Shown here: positions 52,327-61,153 of the stretch, piece by piece
Layout of the letters: each line of letters starts with the position of its first letter
Position numbering within the stretch: position 1 is the stretch's first letter
DNA from: JBCDBD01 sp039184335
GTDB taxonomy: Bacteria; Bacteroidota; Bacteroidia; Flavobacteriales; Flavobacteriaceae
Direction: 5' to 3'
Length of the DNA: 61,800 nucleotides
Assembly: GCA_039184335.1 (NCBI GenBank)
Contig: JBCDBD010000021.1
Location: forward strand, 1 to 61,800
The notes under the pieces: generated by a model
Seen by the model: only the letters and a program-made list of their open reading frames with translations
What the model was told of the DNA's origin: nothing
Databases searched by the model: none
Program-made: the position numbers and the translations under genes

Positions 52327-53784
52327 ATGAGTGCATCACAAATTCTTCTCTTGATTGCCATCTACTTTTTAGTACTGCTTCTCATCTCTTATTTCACGGG
52401 AAAAAATGATACCAATTCTGATTTTTTCAAGGCAGGCAAAAAATCACCTTGGTACATTGTAGCGTTTGGCATGGTGGGAGCCTCTTTGTCTGGGGTAACC
52501 TTTATTTCGGTGCCTGGCTGGGTCGAGGCCTCAAAATTCGGCTACATGCAAGTGGTAATCGGATACCTGTTCGGTTATTTTGTCGTTGCCTTTGTATTGT
52601 TGCCCATATACTACAGGTTTAACCTGACTTCCATTTACGAATACCTTCTTGAACGATTTGGTAAGGTAAGTCATAAAACAGGTGCTTTTTTCTTTTTCAT
52701 ATCTAGGGTACTGGGTGCTGCATTCCGACTTTTTCTTGTGGCCATTGTATTGCAGCAATTCGTTTTTGACGATTTTGGAATTCCCTTTGAGATTACGGTG
52801 GTCATATCCATTCTGCTCATTTGGGTGTATACTCATCGCGGAGGGATAAAAACCATCGTTTGGACCGATACCCTACAAACCCTGTTTATGATCACGGCCG
52901 TATGCCTATCCATTATCTTGATCAATGCTGAGCTGAGCTGGAGCTTTGGTGAATTTTTAAGTTCAGCAGCACTGAAAAACTACAACACCTTTCTTTTTAC
53001 TGATAATTTTTTGGAGCGCAACCACTTTGTAAAGTGCTTTGTGGGGGGTATGTTCATTACCATTTGCATGACGGGCCTTGACCAAGATATGATGCAAAAA
53101 AACCTTACCTGCAAGTCTCTGGAAGACGCCCAAAAAAATATGGTGGTATTCAGCATTGTTTTGGTTGCGGTCACCTTTCTCTTCATGCTGCTCGGGGCTC
53201 TCTTGTTTATTTATGCCGATCAAAACAACATTTCGGTTCCTTTGATGGACGGCACTCCAAAAACCGATCTATTGTTTCCAGAAATTGCATTGAACAGCAA
53301 TCTTGGCCTTGCTTTGTCAGTTACCTTTGTACTGGGTCTTGTTGCCGCTGCTTATAGTAGTGCTGATAGTGCATTGACCTCATTGACAACTTCGTTTTGC
53401 ATCGATTTTCTGGATTTGGGCAAAAAAACCCAGATAATACAGAAAAAAATCCGAAAGCGTGTCCACATATTGATGAGCCTTTTTTTGGTATTGGTCATTA
53501 TCGTTTTTAAATACATTTTGAGCCGTAATGTCATTGATGGCCTACTGACTGTTGCCGGGTATACCTATGGACCTTTATTGGGATTGTTTGCCTTTGGCAT
53601 CTTCACAAAATACCAAATCAAGGATAACTATTCGTGGCTGGTCACCGGGCTTTCTGTTATCATTATCTGGCTGATTGCCAAAATACCCTCTGGGCTATTG
53701 GGGGGTTACGTTTTGGGTTATGAGCTGCTACCTTTAAATGGATTGCTCACTTTTTTTGGCTTATGGCTGATTCGCCGTAAATAG
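52327..53784 (+). CDS. Sodium:solute symporter
   Basis: The SSS-family carrier of the inner membrane has about 13 membrane helices. From ATG 52327 it has 485 residues. The conserved sodium-site region (FKAGKKSPWYIVAFGMVGASLSGVTFISVPGW) and SSADSALTSLTTSF are clear. The frame could start at 52300, but the ATG chosen fits the first helix. Substrate unknown; related carriers move sugars, amino acids or vitamins. Confidence 0.92.
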   Translation: MSASQILLLIAIYFLVLLLISYFTGKNDTNSDFFKAGKKSPWYIVAFGMVGASLSGVTFISVPGWVEASKFGYMQVVIGYLFGYFVVAFVLLPIYYRFNLTSIYEYLLERFGKVSHKTGAFFFFISRVLGAAFRLFLVAIVLQQFVFDDFGIPFEITVVISILLIWVYTHRGGIKTIVWTDTLQTLFMITAVCLSIILINAELSWSFGEFLSSAALKNYNTFLFTDNFLERNHFVKCFVGGMFITICMTGLDQDMMQKNLTCKSLEDAQKNMVVFSIVLVAVTFLFMLLGALLFIYADQNNISVPLMDGTPKTDLLFPEIALNSNLGLALSVTFVLGLVAAAYSSADSALTSLTTSFCIDFLDLGKKTQIIQKKIRKRVHILMSLFLVLVIIVFKYILSRNVIDGLLTVAGYTYGPLLGLFAFGIFTKYQIKDNYSWLVTGLSVIIIWLIAKIPSGLLGGYVLGYELLPLNGLLTFFGLWLIRRK

Positions 53785-53925
53785 TTTTGCACAAACAATT
53801 CTGAAGGCGTTTTCGATACTTATTTCATTTTAAATTGATGGTCTTTTACTTTACTTTTACACTGTAAAACCTAATGTGCGATACTAATGCTTGACAGCTT
53901 ATCAAAAAGGTAGTTCCGTCGTCTT

Positions 53926-54882
53926 ATGAATTGTTGGATTACTACATTTCGCAAAGCACATGGTGGTACGCTTTTCATCGTTTTTGTATCATTAGCATGG
54001 AGCTTCCAATTATATGGGCAATCTGAGCGAACCTTTAACTACGAGTTTTTCATAAACACCGACAATGATTCCTATCTACTCAGCAACGAAGACGATTACT
54101 ATACCAATGGATTGGAAATTGGCTTTCAATTTTTGCTGAAACCTATCAAAAACCAGAAAAAGAAAATCGCTGGTATGGCCCTGGGCCAAAAAATCTATAC
54201 CCCTGCATCAATAAAGGATACTACCATTGATTTTCTAGACAGGCCCTATGCAGGCTGGTTGTATTTACAATCCTATTTAAGCTTGTTCCCTAAAGATGCC
54301 CAACTTAGGTTTGCATTTGATTTAGGTGTCACTGGTGAGCTCTCCGGTGGCGAAGCCGTACAGACCCTTTTACATGAAGTATTTAACTTTGATGAACCAA
54401 AAGGTTGGAAAAATCAAATCACTGGCGAACTCACTGCCAATGCATCGTTCCAATACCAAAAAGAATGGATCAATCTTGGCAAATGGGGTATGTATACCAC
54501 TACGGACATTCAGGCTGGCACACTGTTCACAAATGCCAAACAAGGGGTGGGATTCCGTTTGGGTAGGTTCACGCCCATGCATGCCACTGCCTTTTCAAAA
54601 AGTCGATTGGGTGAAAAAAACCTAAGTTCTGAGTTTTTCTTTTTTTTAGGCACTTCAGCAAAGTATGTACTGCATGACACCACCATTGAAGGCAGTCTCT
54701 TTTCTATCGAGAGCGTACATACCGAAGTTGCTACAGACTGGATATTTGAACAGCAATTGGGTATCTTTTACGCAAAGGACAGGTGGACTTTAAATGCTAT
54801 CGTATTCTTCATGAACAATGAAACCGAAGAGGCTGTCTCCCATGCCTATGGCAGACTATCATTGGGCTATCGTTTTTTCTAA
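53926..54882 (+). CDS. LpxR-like outer-membrane protein (DUF2219)
   Basis: The 318-residue protein has a signal sequence followed by an outer-membrane beta-barrel. NTDNDSYLLSNEDDYYTNGLEIGF near the N-terminus is the conserved active-site-bearing strand of lipid A 3'-O-deacylase LpxR (Asn/Asp/Thr-rich motif, YTNG). The end ..RLSLGYRFF is a classic barrel C-terminus. Enzyme activity on lipid A is plausible but not proved by sequence. Confidence 0.85.
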   Translation: MNCWITTFRKAHGGTLFIVFVSLAWSFQLYGQSERTFNYEFFINTDNDSYLLSNEDDYYTNGLEIGFQFLLKPIKNQKKKIAGMALGQKIYTPASIKDTTIDFLDRPYAGWLYLQSYLSLFPKDAQLRFAFDLGVTGELSGGEAVQTLLHEVFNFDEPKGWKNQITGELTANASFQYQKEWINLGKWGMYTTTDIQAGTLFTNAKQGVGFRLGRFTPMHATAFSKSRLGEKNLSSEFFFFLGTSAKYVLHDTTIEGSLFSIESVHTEVATDWIFEQQLGIFYAKDRWTLNAIVFFMNNETEEAVSHAYGRLSLGYRFF

Positions 54883-54910
54883 CATATTGGGCAACGGGTG
54901 CTCCCCACGG

Positions 54911-55279
54911 TTAATTCCGGTGATACTGACCTGTTGCCAACAATACCAATGTACAGGCAACTTCCACTGCAATACCCTGTATCTTGAGCAAGGTATAAAA
55001 CTCAGGATTCTCCGTACCAGGATTGAAAATGACCCGTCTCGGCCTTAAATCAATAATTTGTTGGTAATACCCACGCTGCCGCTTCGGATTTAGATACAAA
55101 GTAACCGTGTCAATATTTTGAATATCATTCAATTTAGTTTTAACTTGCACACCTGAAAGTTCCCCACTTTCCAGACCGAATGCCTCAGTTTCCATCTTGT
55201 TTTCAACAAGTCGATGAACGGCAAGATTACTGTACCTATTTGGCTTTAAAGAAACGCCAAAAACAAGTGTTTTTCCCAT
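54911..55279 (-). CDS. CoA-binding domain protein (YccU-like)
   Basis: This 122-residue Rossmann-type protein of the CoA_binding_2 family has TLVFGVSLKPNRYSNLAVHRL (the nucleotide loop), IDTVTLYLNPKRQRG, and VIFNPGTENPEFYTLL..GIAVEVACTLVLL. It is a soluble cytoplasmic protein with no known reaction, possibly a CoA-dependent sensor. It converges with the LpxR-like gene. Confidence 0.92.
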   Translation of the reverse strand: MGKTLVFGVSLKPNRYSNLAVHRLVENKMETEAFGLESGELSGVQVKTKLNDIQNIDTVTLYLNPKRQRGYYQQIIDLRPRRVIFNPGTENPEFYTLLKIQGIAVEVACTLVLLATGQYHRN

Positions 55280-55618
55280 ATGTTAATTTATGTGTTAAAC
55301 CATTTTAAAGATTGTAACTATTTTAAGAAAAACTCGTCTTTGTTAGCATAATAAAATCTTAAGTCATTGGTAAGACTGTATTTTTTTTTATAGTTAATGG
55401 TTAGTGTTTAGTATAGCTTATCAATGAAAGAACCCCGACAATCTTGTCGGGGTTTGTTTTTATTGGAAAAACCCATATCAAAAAAACATGCGGTCAATTT
55501 CATATTACTTGTTCTCTGTTTTTGTTAAAAATTGTTAAAACCACCTTGTCTTGTAACACAATTTCTTGACAACCGTCTAGTCAGTAACATCAATCTATCA
55601 ATCAAAAACAAACAGACA
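55280..55618. other. Long leader between divergent genes
   Basis: No gene is visible. The region contains an intrinsic terminator (55431-55464) on the plus strand, 155 bases upstream of the outer-membrane receptor start. This implies either a short noncoding transcript or an attenuated leader. Confidence 0.45.
55431..55464 (+). terminator. Terminator in the leader of the outer-membrane receptor
   Basis: The perfect 10-bp stem AACCCCGACA / TGTCGGGGTT has a 4-base loop and is followed by TGTTTTTATT. No annotated plus-strand gene precedes it within 500 bases, so it does not end a known gene. Confidence 0.8.
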
Positions 55619-58069
55619 ATGAAAAAAGTAGCACTGCTTTTTGCACTGCTCTTATGCGGTCATTTTTTAATATATCCAGCAACAGAACCCGATACCAAGA
55701 TAGGTTCCATCACGGGAAAAATTATTGACAACGCACTGCAACAACCTGTTGCCTATGCGGCCATTGTAATCAAATCAAAGAATGGGAGCGAAATCTTAAC
55801 GGGTGGAATCACAACAGAGAATGGAAACTTTGAAATCAAAAAATTACCTGAAGGCACTTTCATCTTGGAAGTTCAATTTATAGGGTACAAGACCCATCGA
55901 CAAGAATTGGTCATTACCAAAAAAAACAAGAACGTTGATTTGGGTACCATCACCCTAATGGAAGAGACCCAAGAATTAGATGAAGTTGAGATTGTTGCCG
56001 AAAAAACGACTATCGAGCAACGTGTTGACCGTAAGGTGATCAATGTAGGCAAAGACCTTACAACCGCCGGGGCTACCGCTGCAGATATCATGAACAACAT
56101 TCCTTCGGTAAACGTTGATTCACAAACCGGTGATATCACCCTACGCGGAAATTCAAATGTGCGGGTCATGGTAGATGGCAAACTCTCTAACGTACCTGTG
56201 GCCCAATTGCTGCGACAAATACCATCCACCTCCATAAAATCCATCGAATTAATTACCAACCCCTCTGCAAAATATAATCCAGAAGGCATGAGCGGGATTA
56301 TCAATATCGTACTCCATAAAAATACCAACATGGGTTTTAACGGAAATATTACCACAGGCTATACCCAAGGTATACGTCCAAAATACAATGCATCCCTTGA
56401 CTTGAATTATAGAAACGGAAAATTTAATTTTTATGGGAACTATGGCACCAATATCGGAGACTACATAAATGACGGGTTTATTTTCAGGCAGGATGAAAAT
56501 TCAAATCAGTTCTTTGATTTTTTCAATGACAATGAATCCCATCTCTACAAAATAGGGGTCGATTTTTATCCCAACGAGAAAAACACCCTCTCATTCTTCA
56601 CCAATCAAAATCACTTTAAGGGAAACGGAAAGGGAATTACCGATGTGCAGTACAATACCGATGAAAGCAGAAATGTCATCCAATTTTTCAATAATGAAAG
56701 TGACAATCTCAGCGAACAGTACAATTTTGACTATAAACTCGATTTTAAAAAAGAGGGGCACAATATTGAACTGGAGGTAGACTACAACCGTTTCACCGAT
56801 GATGAAGATGCTAACTTCGAATCGGTTGGAACTTCACTTTTCCCTGATTATATGGATTTTGTGGATACGGAACGAGATCAGACCATTGCCAATTTAGATT
56901 ATGTAAATCCATTGGACAGTATTTCAAGATTGGAAGTGGGGCTTGAGGCCCGAATTTTTGAAACCGATGTTGATTATGCCTCAACCGGGCTCTCCTTTAA
57001 TTCAAATGGAGACTTAATTCCTACCCCAAGTACAGATTTCGTCTATACCATGGACATTTATTCTGGCTATGTGACTTTTGGGCAAACACGAAAAAAATGG
57101 TCGTATCAAATAGGCATAAGGTTGGAAGATGTTGAGGTAAAGGCAGACACCAATAACATAAGAGCTTTTACTGACAATTATACCGAGCTCTATCCTTCAG
57201 CATTTCTCACCTATAATATCAATGAAAAAGATCAGCTACAAGCCAGTTTCAGTAGAAGGGTCGATCGACCCGGATTGGATCAGGTAAACCCCATTCGAGA
57301 ATTTGCGACCCCATTGATCTCTTCTTTTGGCAATCCCAGTCTATCACCGCAATTCACCAATTCGTATGAGGCCAACTACACCAAACGTTTTGAAAAGGGA
57401 AGTATTACCGCAGGTGTATTTTATAGAGCCATTAAAGATGAGATCAACAGAGCGGTGTATATTGATCGGTTAGATTTCAATAAATTGATATTGACCTACG
57501 ATAATTTTGATGACACTAGTGCTTACGGGTTTGAGTTTTCTACAAATTATCGCCCTACCAAGTGGTGGAGCATCAATGGTAGTTTCGACCTTTACTCGCA
57601 AACACAGCGTGGTATCACCGAGATCCTACAAGGGGGGAGCCAAGCAACGGCAACCGAAGATGATATTGTTGTTGAAGAGGTAGAAGTCGACAACACTGCA
57701 TGGAACTTTCGTATGAACAATAGCTTTACCATAAACAAAAAACTGACACTGCAACTGTTCGGTTTTTATCGGGGTGAAAACCAAAACTTACAGTTTACCG
57801 TTGAGCCCATGTATTTTATAAATACTGGGGCAAGATACAATTTTGCAAAGGGCAAAGGCACTATTAGCCTGAATTTCAATGATGTATTCAATACCATGCA
57901 ATTTGTATTTGATGGTGAACGCCCTTATGTACAAAACGGAGAATTCAATTGGGAAAGCCAAAACCTGTATGCTGGCCTATCATACCGATTTGGAAGTGGA
58001 AAAAATCGGGCAAAACAACGTAAAAGAAGGGATGACAATACCAAAAAATCAGGTGGTGGCATTTTATAA
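55619..58069 (+). CDS. Outer-membrane beta-barrel receptor with carboxypeptidase-like domain
   Basis: From ATG 55619 it has 816 residues. Signal peptide (about 1-21), CarboxypepD_reg-like domain (about 30-110, SITGKIIDNALQQPVAYAAI), then a TonB-receptor plug-like part (ADIMNNIPSVNVDSQTGDITLRGNSNVRVMVDG) and an outer-membrane-protein beta-barrel ending LSYRFGSGKN plus a basic tail. A frame from 55532 would add a non-signal lead. Substrate unknown; it stands alone, bracketed by two terminators. Confidence 0.9.
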   Translation: MKKVALLFALLLCGHFLIYPATEPDTKIGSITGKIIDNALQQPVAYAAIVIKSKNGSEILTGGITTENGNFEIKKLPEGTFILEVQFIGYKTHRQELVITKKNKNVDLGTITLMEETQELDEVEIVAEKTTIEQRVDRKVINVGKDLTTAGATAADIMNNIPSVNVDSQTGDITLRGNSNVRVMVDGKLSNVPVAQLLRQIPSTSIKSIELITNPSAKYNPEGMSGIINIVLHKNTNMGFNGNITTGYTQGIRPKYNASLDLNYRNGKFNFYGNYGTNIGDYINDGFIFRQDENSNQFFDFFNDNESHLYKIGVDFYPNEKNTLSFFTNQNHFKGNGKGITDVQYNTDESRNVIQFFNNESDNLSEQYNFDYKLDFKKEGHNIELEVDYNRFTDDEDANFESVGTSLFPDYMDFVDTERDQTIANLDYVNPLDSISRLEVGLEARIFETDVDYASTGLSFNSNGDLIPTPSTDFVYTMDIYSGYVTFGQTRKKWSYQIGIRLEDVEVKADTNNIRAFTDNYTELYPSAFLTYNINEKDQLQASFSRRVDRPGLDQVNPIREFATPLISSFGNPSLSPQFTNSYEANYTKRFEKGSITAGVFYRAIKDEINRAVYIDRLDFNKLILTYDNFDDTSAYGFEFSTNYRPTKWWSINGSFDLYSQTQRGITEILQGGSQATATEDDIVVEEVEVDNTAWNFRMNNSFTINKKLTLQLFGFYRGENQNLQFTVEPMYFINTGARYNFAKGKGTISLNFNDVFNTMQFVFDGERPYVQNGEFNWESQNLYAGLSYRFGSGKNRAKQRKRRDDNTKKSGGGIL

Positions 58070-58133
58070 TATTGATTCGATATGCTTTAAGGCCGAATAT
58101 TTGGTTGGTTACTTCGCTTTGAAGTATGTCAAT

Positions 58134-58158
58134 AAAACCCCGACCAAGTCGGGGTTTT
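58134..58158. terminator. Bidirectional terminator after the receptor gene
   Basis: ACCCCGAC, CAA, GTCGGGGT flanked by A-run and T-run, serving the receptor (plus) and, by symmetry, the FMN-binding gene (minus). The stem is nearly the same as that of the terminator at 55431. Confidence 0.85.
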
Positions 58159-58162
58159 TCAT

Positions 58163-58705
58163 TTACTTGATGATATTGGTCGAATGACCGTCTAAACTGA
58201 CCTTGTTCTTCTTTTCCCAATAGTCTTGAATACCTTCTGTACCTTGTTGACCGGCCCATTCGACCAGTCCATCTCTTTGCCCCTTATATTCCATGAAGGG
58301 TACTCCCATACCGCATGAAGTCTGCACAAGGTCTATTGTGATATCGATCAACTGTCGGCTACCTGCGATTGTAGGAAACAAATCAATGTGTTCATTCCAA
58401 AAATCATCATATTGGTGATAGATCTTTGCGGTTCCATAAAGTCTGAGAATCATCGGTGCACCTTCAAAGGCACAGTACATAAGCGTTATGCGATTGTTGT
58501 TCAGAAGATGTGCCGCTGTCTCATTACCGCTACCTGTTAGGTTCAACCATATGACCTTAGTACCATCGATGACACGCAGTGAATCCAATCCTTTAGGAGA
58601 AAGGTTGATACGGCCATCTTCCATGGCAGTGGCCACGAAGAATAAAGGTTGCCTAGTGATAAAGTCAATTTGGCGGGCGGTGAGATGGTCTGATTTTTTT
58701 CCCAT
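58163..58705 (-). CDS. Pyridoxamine-5'-phosphate-oxidase-like FMN protein
   Basis: The 180-residue split-barrel protein carries the FMN-binding-like strand in LFFVATAMEDGRINLSPKG and IWLNLTGSGNETAAHL. It lacks the C-terminal dimer motif of true PdxH. Such proteins reduce or bind diverse flavin- or haem-type ligands; function unknown. It is 6 bases after fabH in the same direction. Confidence 0.85.
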   Translation of the reverse strand: MGKKSDHLTARQIDFITRQPLFFVATAMEDGRINLSPKGLDSLRVIDGTKVIWLNLTGSGNETAAHLLNNNRITLMYCAFEGAPMILRLYGTAKIYHQYDDFWNEHIDLFPTIAGSRQLIDITIDLVQTSCGMGVPFMEYKGQRDGLVEWAGQQGTEGIQDYWEKKNKVSLDGHSTNIIK

Positions 58706-58711
58706 GTGATG

Positions 58712-59719
58712 TTACCAGCGTATAATAGCACTACCCCAGGTAAATCCGCTACCAAAAGCCGCCAATACCACCAAATCACCTTCCTTGACCATATCGGCTT
58801 CCCAGGCTTCGGTCAATGCAATGGGAATCGAAGCTGCAGTGGTATTGCCATAACTCATGATGTTATTGTAGACCTGACTGTCTGAAAGGCCAAACTTTTT
58901 CTGGACAAATTGAGAAATACGCAGATTGGCCTGATGGGGAATAAGCATATCAATGTCTGATGGGGAAAGTCCATTTTTTTGCAATCCTTCCATAATCACT
59001 TCGCTAAATCGAACCACAGCGTTCTTGAATACAAATTGCCCATTCATGTATGGAAAATATGAAGTATCATGTTCATCATTCTCCTCAATAATATCGGTTA
59101 CCCAGCGTTTGCCCATACCTGGGGCTATCAGTGAAAGTTCTTCTGCATGTTGCCCTTCTGCGTGCAAATGTGATGACAATATTCCTTTTGAGGGGTTTTC
59201 TTCCCTACTTATTACGGCTGCACCGGCCCCATCACCAAAAATAACGGAAACTGCCCTACCCCTTGTGGTCATGTCCAACCCATGGGAATGAAGCTCTGAA
59301 CCTATTACCAGTATGTTTTCGTACATTCCACTTTTAACATACTGATCTGCAACCGAAATTGCATATACAAAACCGGAGCATTGGTTTCTGATATCCAATG
59401 CACCCACTGTCTTGATATCTAAGTCACGCTGTACCAAAACACCTGGACCAGGAAAATAATAATCAGGGCTCAAGGTGGCAAAAATGATAAAATCAATGTC
59501 ATCTTTGCCTATACCTGCCCTTTCTATGGCAATCTTGGCCGCCTTTACCCCCATTGATGTGGTCGTTTCTGTACCTTTTATGACATGTCGCCGCTCTTTG
59601 ATGCCCGTACGCTCTTGGATCCATTCATCACTGGTATCCATTACCTGTGAAAGGTCATCATTGGTAACTACATTTTCAGGCACATAATACCCGAGTCCAC
59701 TAATCTTTGAATTGAACAT
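58712..59719 (-). CDS. fabH: 3-oxoacyl-ACP synthase III (FabH)
   Basis: The enzyme starts fatty-acid chains from acyl-CoA and malonyl-ACP. It has 335 residues with the catalytic triad visible: Cys in DIRNQCSGFVYA, His in IPHQANLRI, Asn in YGNTTAASIP. Only one copy is seen here. It is preceded by the ABC1-kinase gene in the same direction. Confidence 0.95.
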   Translation of the reverse strand: MFNSKISGLGYYVPENVVTNDDLSQVMDTSDEWIQERTGIKERRHVIKGTETTTSMGVKAAKIAIERAGIGKDDIDFIIFATLSPDYYFPGPGVLVQRDLDIKTVGALDIRNQCSGFVYAISVADQYVKSGMYENILVIGSELHSHGLDMTTRGRAVSVIFGDGAGAAVISREENPSKGILSSHLHAEGQHAEELSLIAPGMGKRWVTDIIEENDEHDTSYFPYMNGQFVFKNAVVRFSEVIMEGLQKNGLSPSDIDMLIPHQANLRISQFVQKKFGLSDSQVYNNIMSYGNTTAASIPIALTEAWEADMVKEGDLVVLAAFGSGFTWGSAIIRW

Positions 59720-59836
59720 ATAGTCAAGAATTTTAAGAAACCTTCAAAAAATGGTTTCTATTTAAAGGAAAAATATAAAATATATGCTTTGAAATGCAAG
59801 CTAGGGCAAAAAAACCTATGGCCCATGTCAACTTGA

Positions 59837-61147
59837 TCAATCGAAATACTGTCTAAAGCTGTTCACGTTTACCTTTGCCCTTAGGTCATGCAATAGGTTA
59901 TAGAGACCAAAAAAGGTACGGTTCATGTACAAAAAGTGTTTCGACCCACGGTTACCGTTCATCTTACGTATCTGCTCGTCTTTTGAATAACGTTCGCTTA
60001 ACGATGCAATCTGTTGCCAAAAAGCATCAGCACCAAAGTCGAAGACATCTTCATTAAAAGGCAAAGTGAAAATTGTAAGCATTTCTTTAAAAAGTGACTT
60101 GAAAAACTCCAATTCCAGCTTTGAATCGGTAGGGGTCAATATTTCAAGTTCGTAAAGTTTTTCCATAAAAATGGCATCATTGCCAATATTCTCCTTTTTG
60201 GCCAACTCAAAGTAGGGGACATAGAATTCATCAGGAATTTCTTTAATACATCCAAAATCAATGGCAATCAGTGTATTCGACTTGTTTACCAAAAAATTGC
60301 CTGGATGGGGATCGGCATGTACCTTTCGCAATTTATGGATTTGGTACATGTAAAAGTCCCAAAGTGATTGCCCCAAAGAATTCCCTAGTCCCGGTTCAAA
60401 ATCAAGCTGGGTGAATTCACCCAGATGAACGCCCTTCATCCAATCCATAGTCAAAATACGCTCACTGGAGAGTTCTTCATAATATCTGGGAAATTCAATA
60501 TTGGGGATGGTACCACAGGCCTCAGTAATTTCCTTGCTTTGTTTGAGCTCTAAAATATAATTGGTTTCCTCGACCAATTTATTTTCCACCTCCTTAAAAT
60601 ATTTGTCCGAATCCTTTCCTTGAAGATTGAACATGCGTATGGCAATCGGTTTCACAATGGCCAAATCGCTACTGATACTTTCTGCCACTCCGGGATACTG
60701 TATTTTAACAGCTAGCTCCTTACCATCTTTCATGGCCTTGTGCACTTGCCCAATACTGGCCGCATTGACAGAATTTCGTTCAAATGAATCAAAGATTGCT
60801 TCAGGATATTGCCCTAGATACTTCTTGAATGTTTTTCGAACCAGTGGTGCAGAAAGCGGAGGAACAGAGAATTGCGACAATGAAAATTTTTCAACATAGG
60901 CCCTGGGCAGCAAGTTTTTTTCCATGCTCAGCATTTGGGCAACCTTAAGCGCACTCCCTTTGAGGCTTTTCAGTCCATCATAGATGTCTTCTGCATTATC
61001 TTCGTTCAATTCATCTTTGGAAAGGTCTGGATTAACCAGTTTTTTGCCGTAATATTTTACGTAGTTGCCTCCAATCTTGACACCAGTCTTTACAAGTTTA
61101 CCCGCCCGTTCAATTTTAGTGGTCGGTATTTTGTCCAATGTCTTCAT
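59837..61147 (-). CDS. ABC1/UbiB-family atypical kinase
   Basis: The 436-residue protein has a kinase-like fold with the family's KxGQ-like region (LKGSALKVAQML), the Ala-rich loop in SVNAASIGQVHKA, the VAIK-type Lys (ELAVKIQYPG) and the catalytic-loop analogue VHADPHPGNFLV followed by AIDFGCIKEIP. ABC1 proteins act in isoprenoid-quinone or lipid metabolism as ATPases; the substrate is unknown. Confidence 0.9.
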   Translation of the reverse strand: MKTLDKIPTTKIERAGKLVKTGVKIGGNYVKYYGKKLVNPDLSKDELNEDNAEDIYDGLKSLKGSALKVAQMLSMEKNLLPRAYVEKFSLSQFSVPPLSAPLVRKTFKKYLGQYPEAIFDSFERNSVNAASIGQVHKAMKDGKELAVKIQYPGVAESISSDLAIVKPIAIRMFNLQGKDSDKYFKEVENKLVEETNYILELKQSKEITEACGTIPNIEFPRYYEELSSERILTMDWMKGVHLGEFTQLDFEPGLGNSLGQSLWDFYMYQIHKLRKVHADPHPGNFLVNKSNTLIAIDFGCIKEIPDEFYVPYFELAKKENIGNDAIFMEKLYELEILTPTDSKLELEFFKSLFKEMLTIFTLPFNEDVFDFGADAFWQQIASLSERYSKDEQIRKMNGNRGSKHFLYMNRTFFGLYNLLHDLRAKVNVNSFRQYFD

Positions 61148-61153
61148 ACAATG

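Noticed and set aside
59738..59761. AGAAACC / GGTTTCT hairpin between fabH and the ABC1 gene as terminator
   Set aside because: The T-run on the relevant strand is interrupted and the loop is long, so it was left out.
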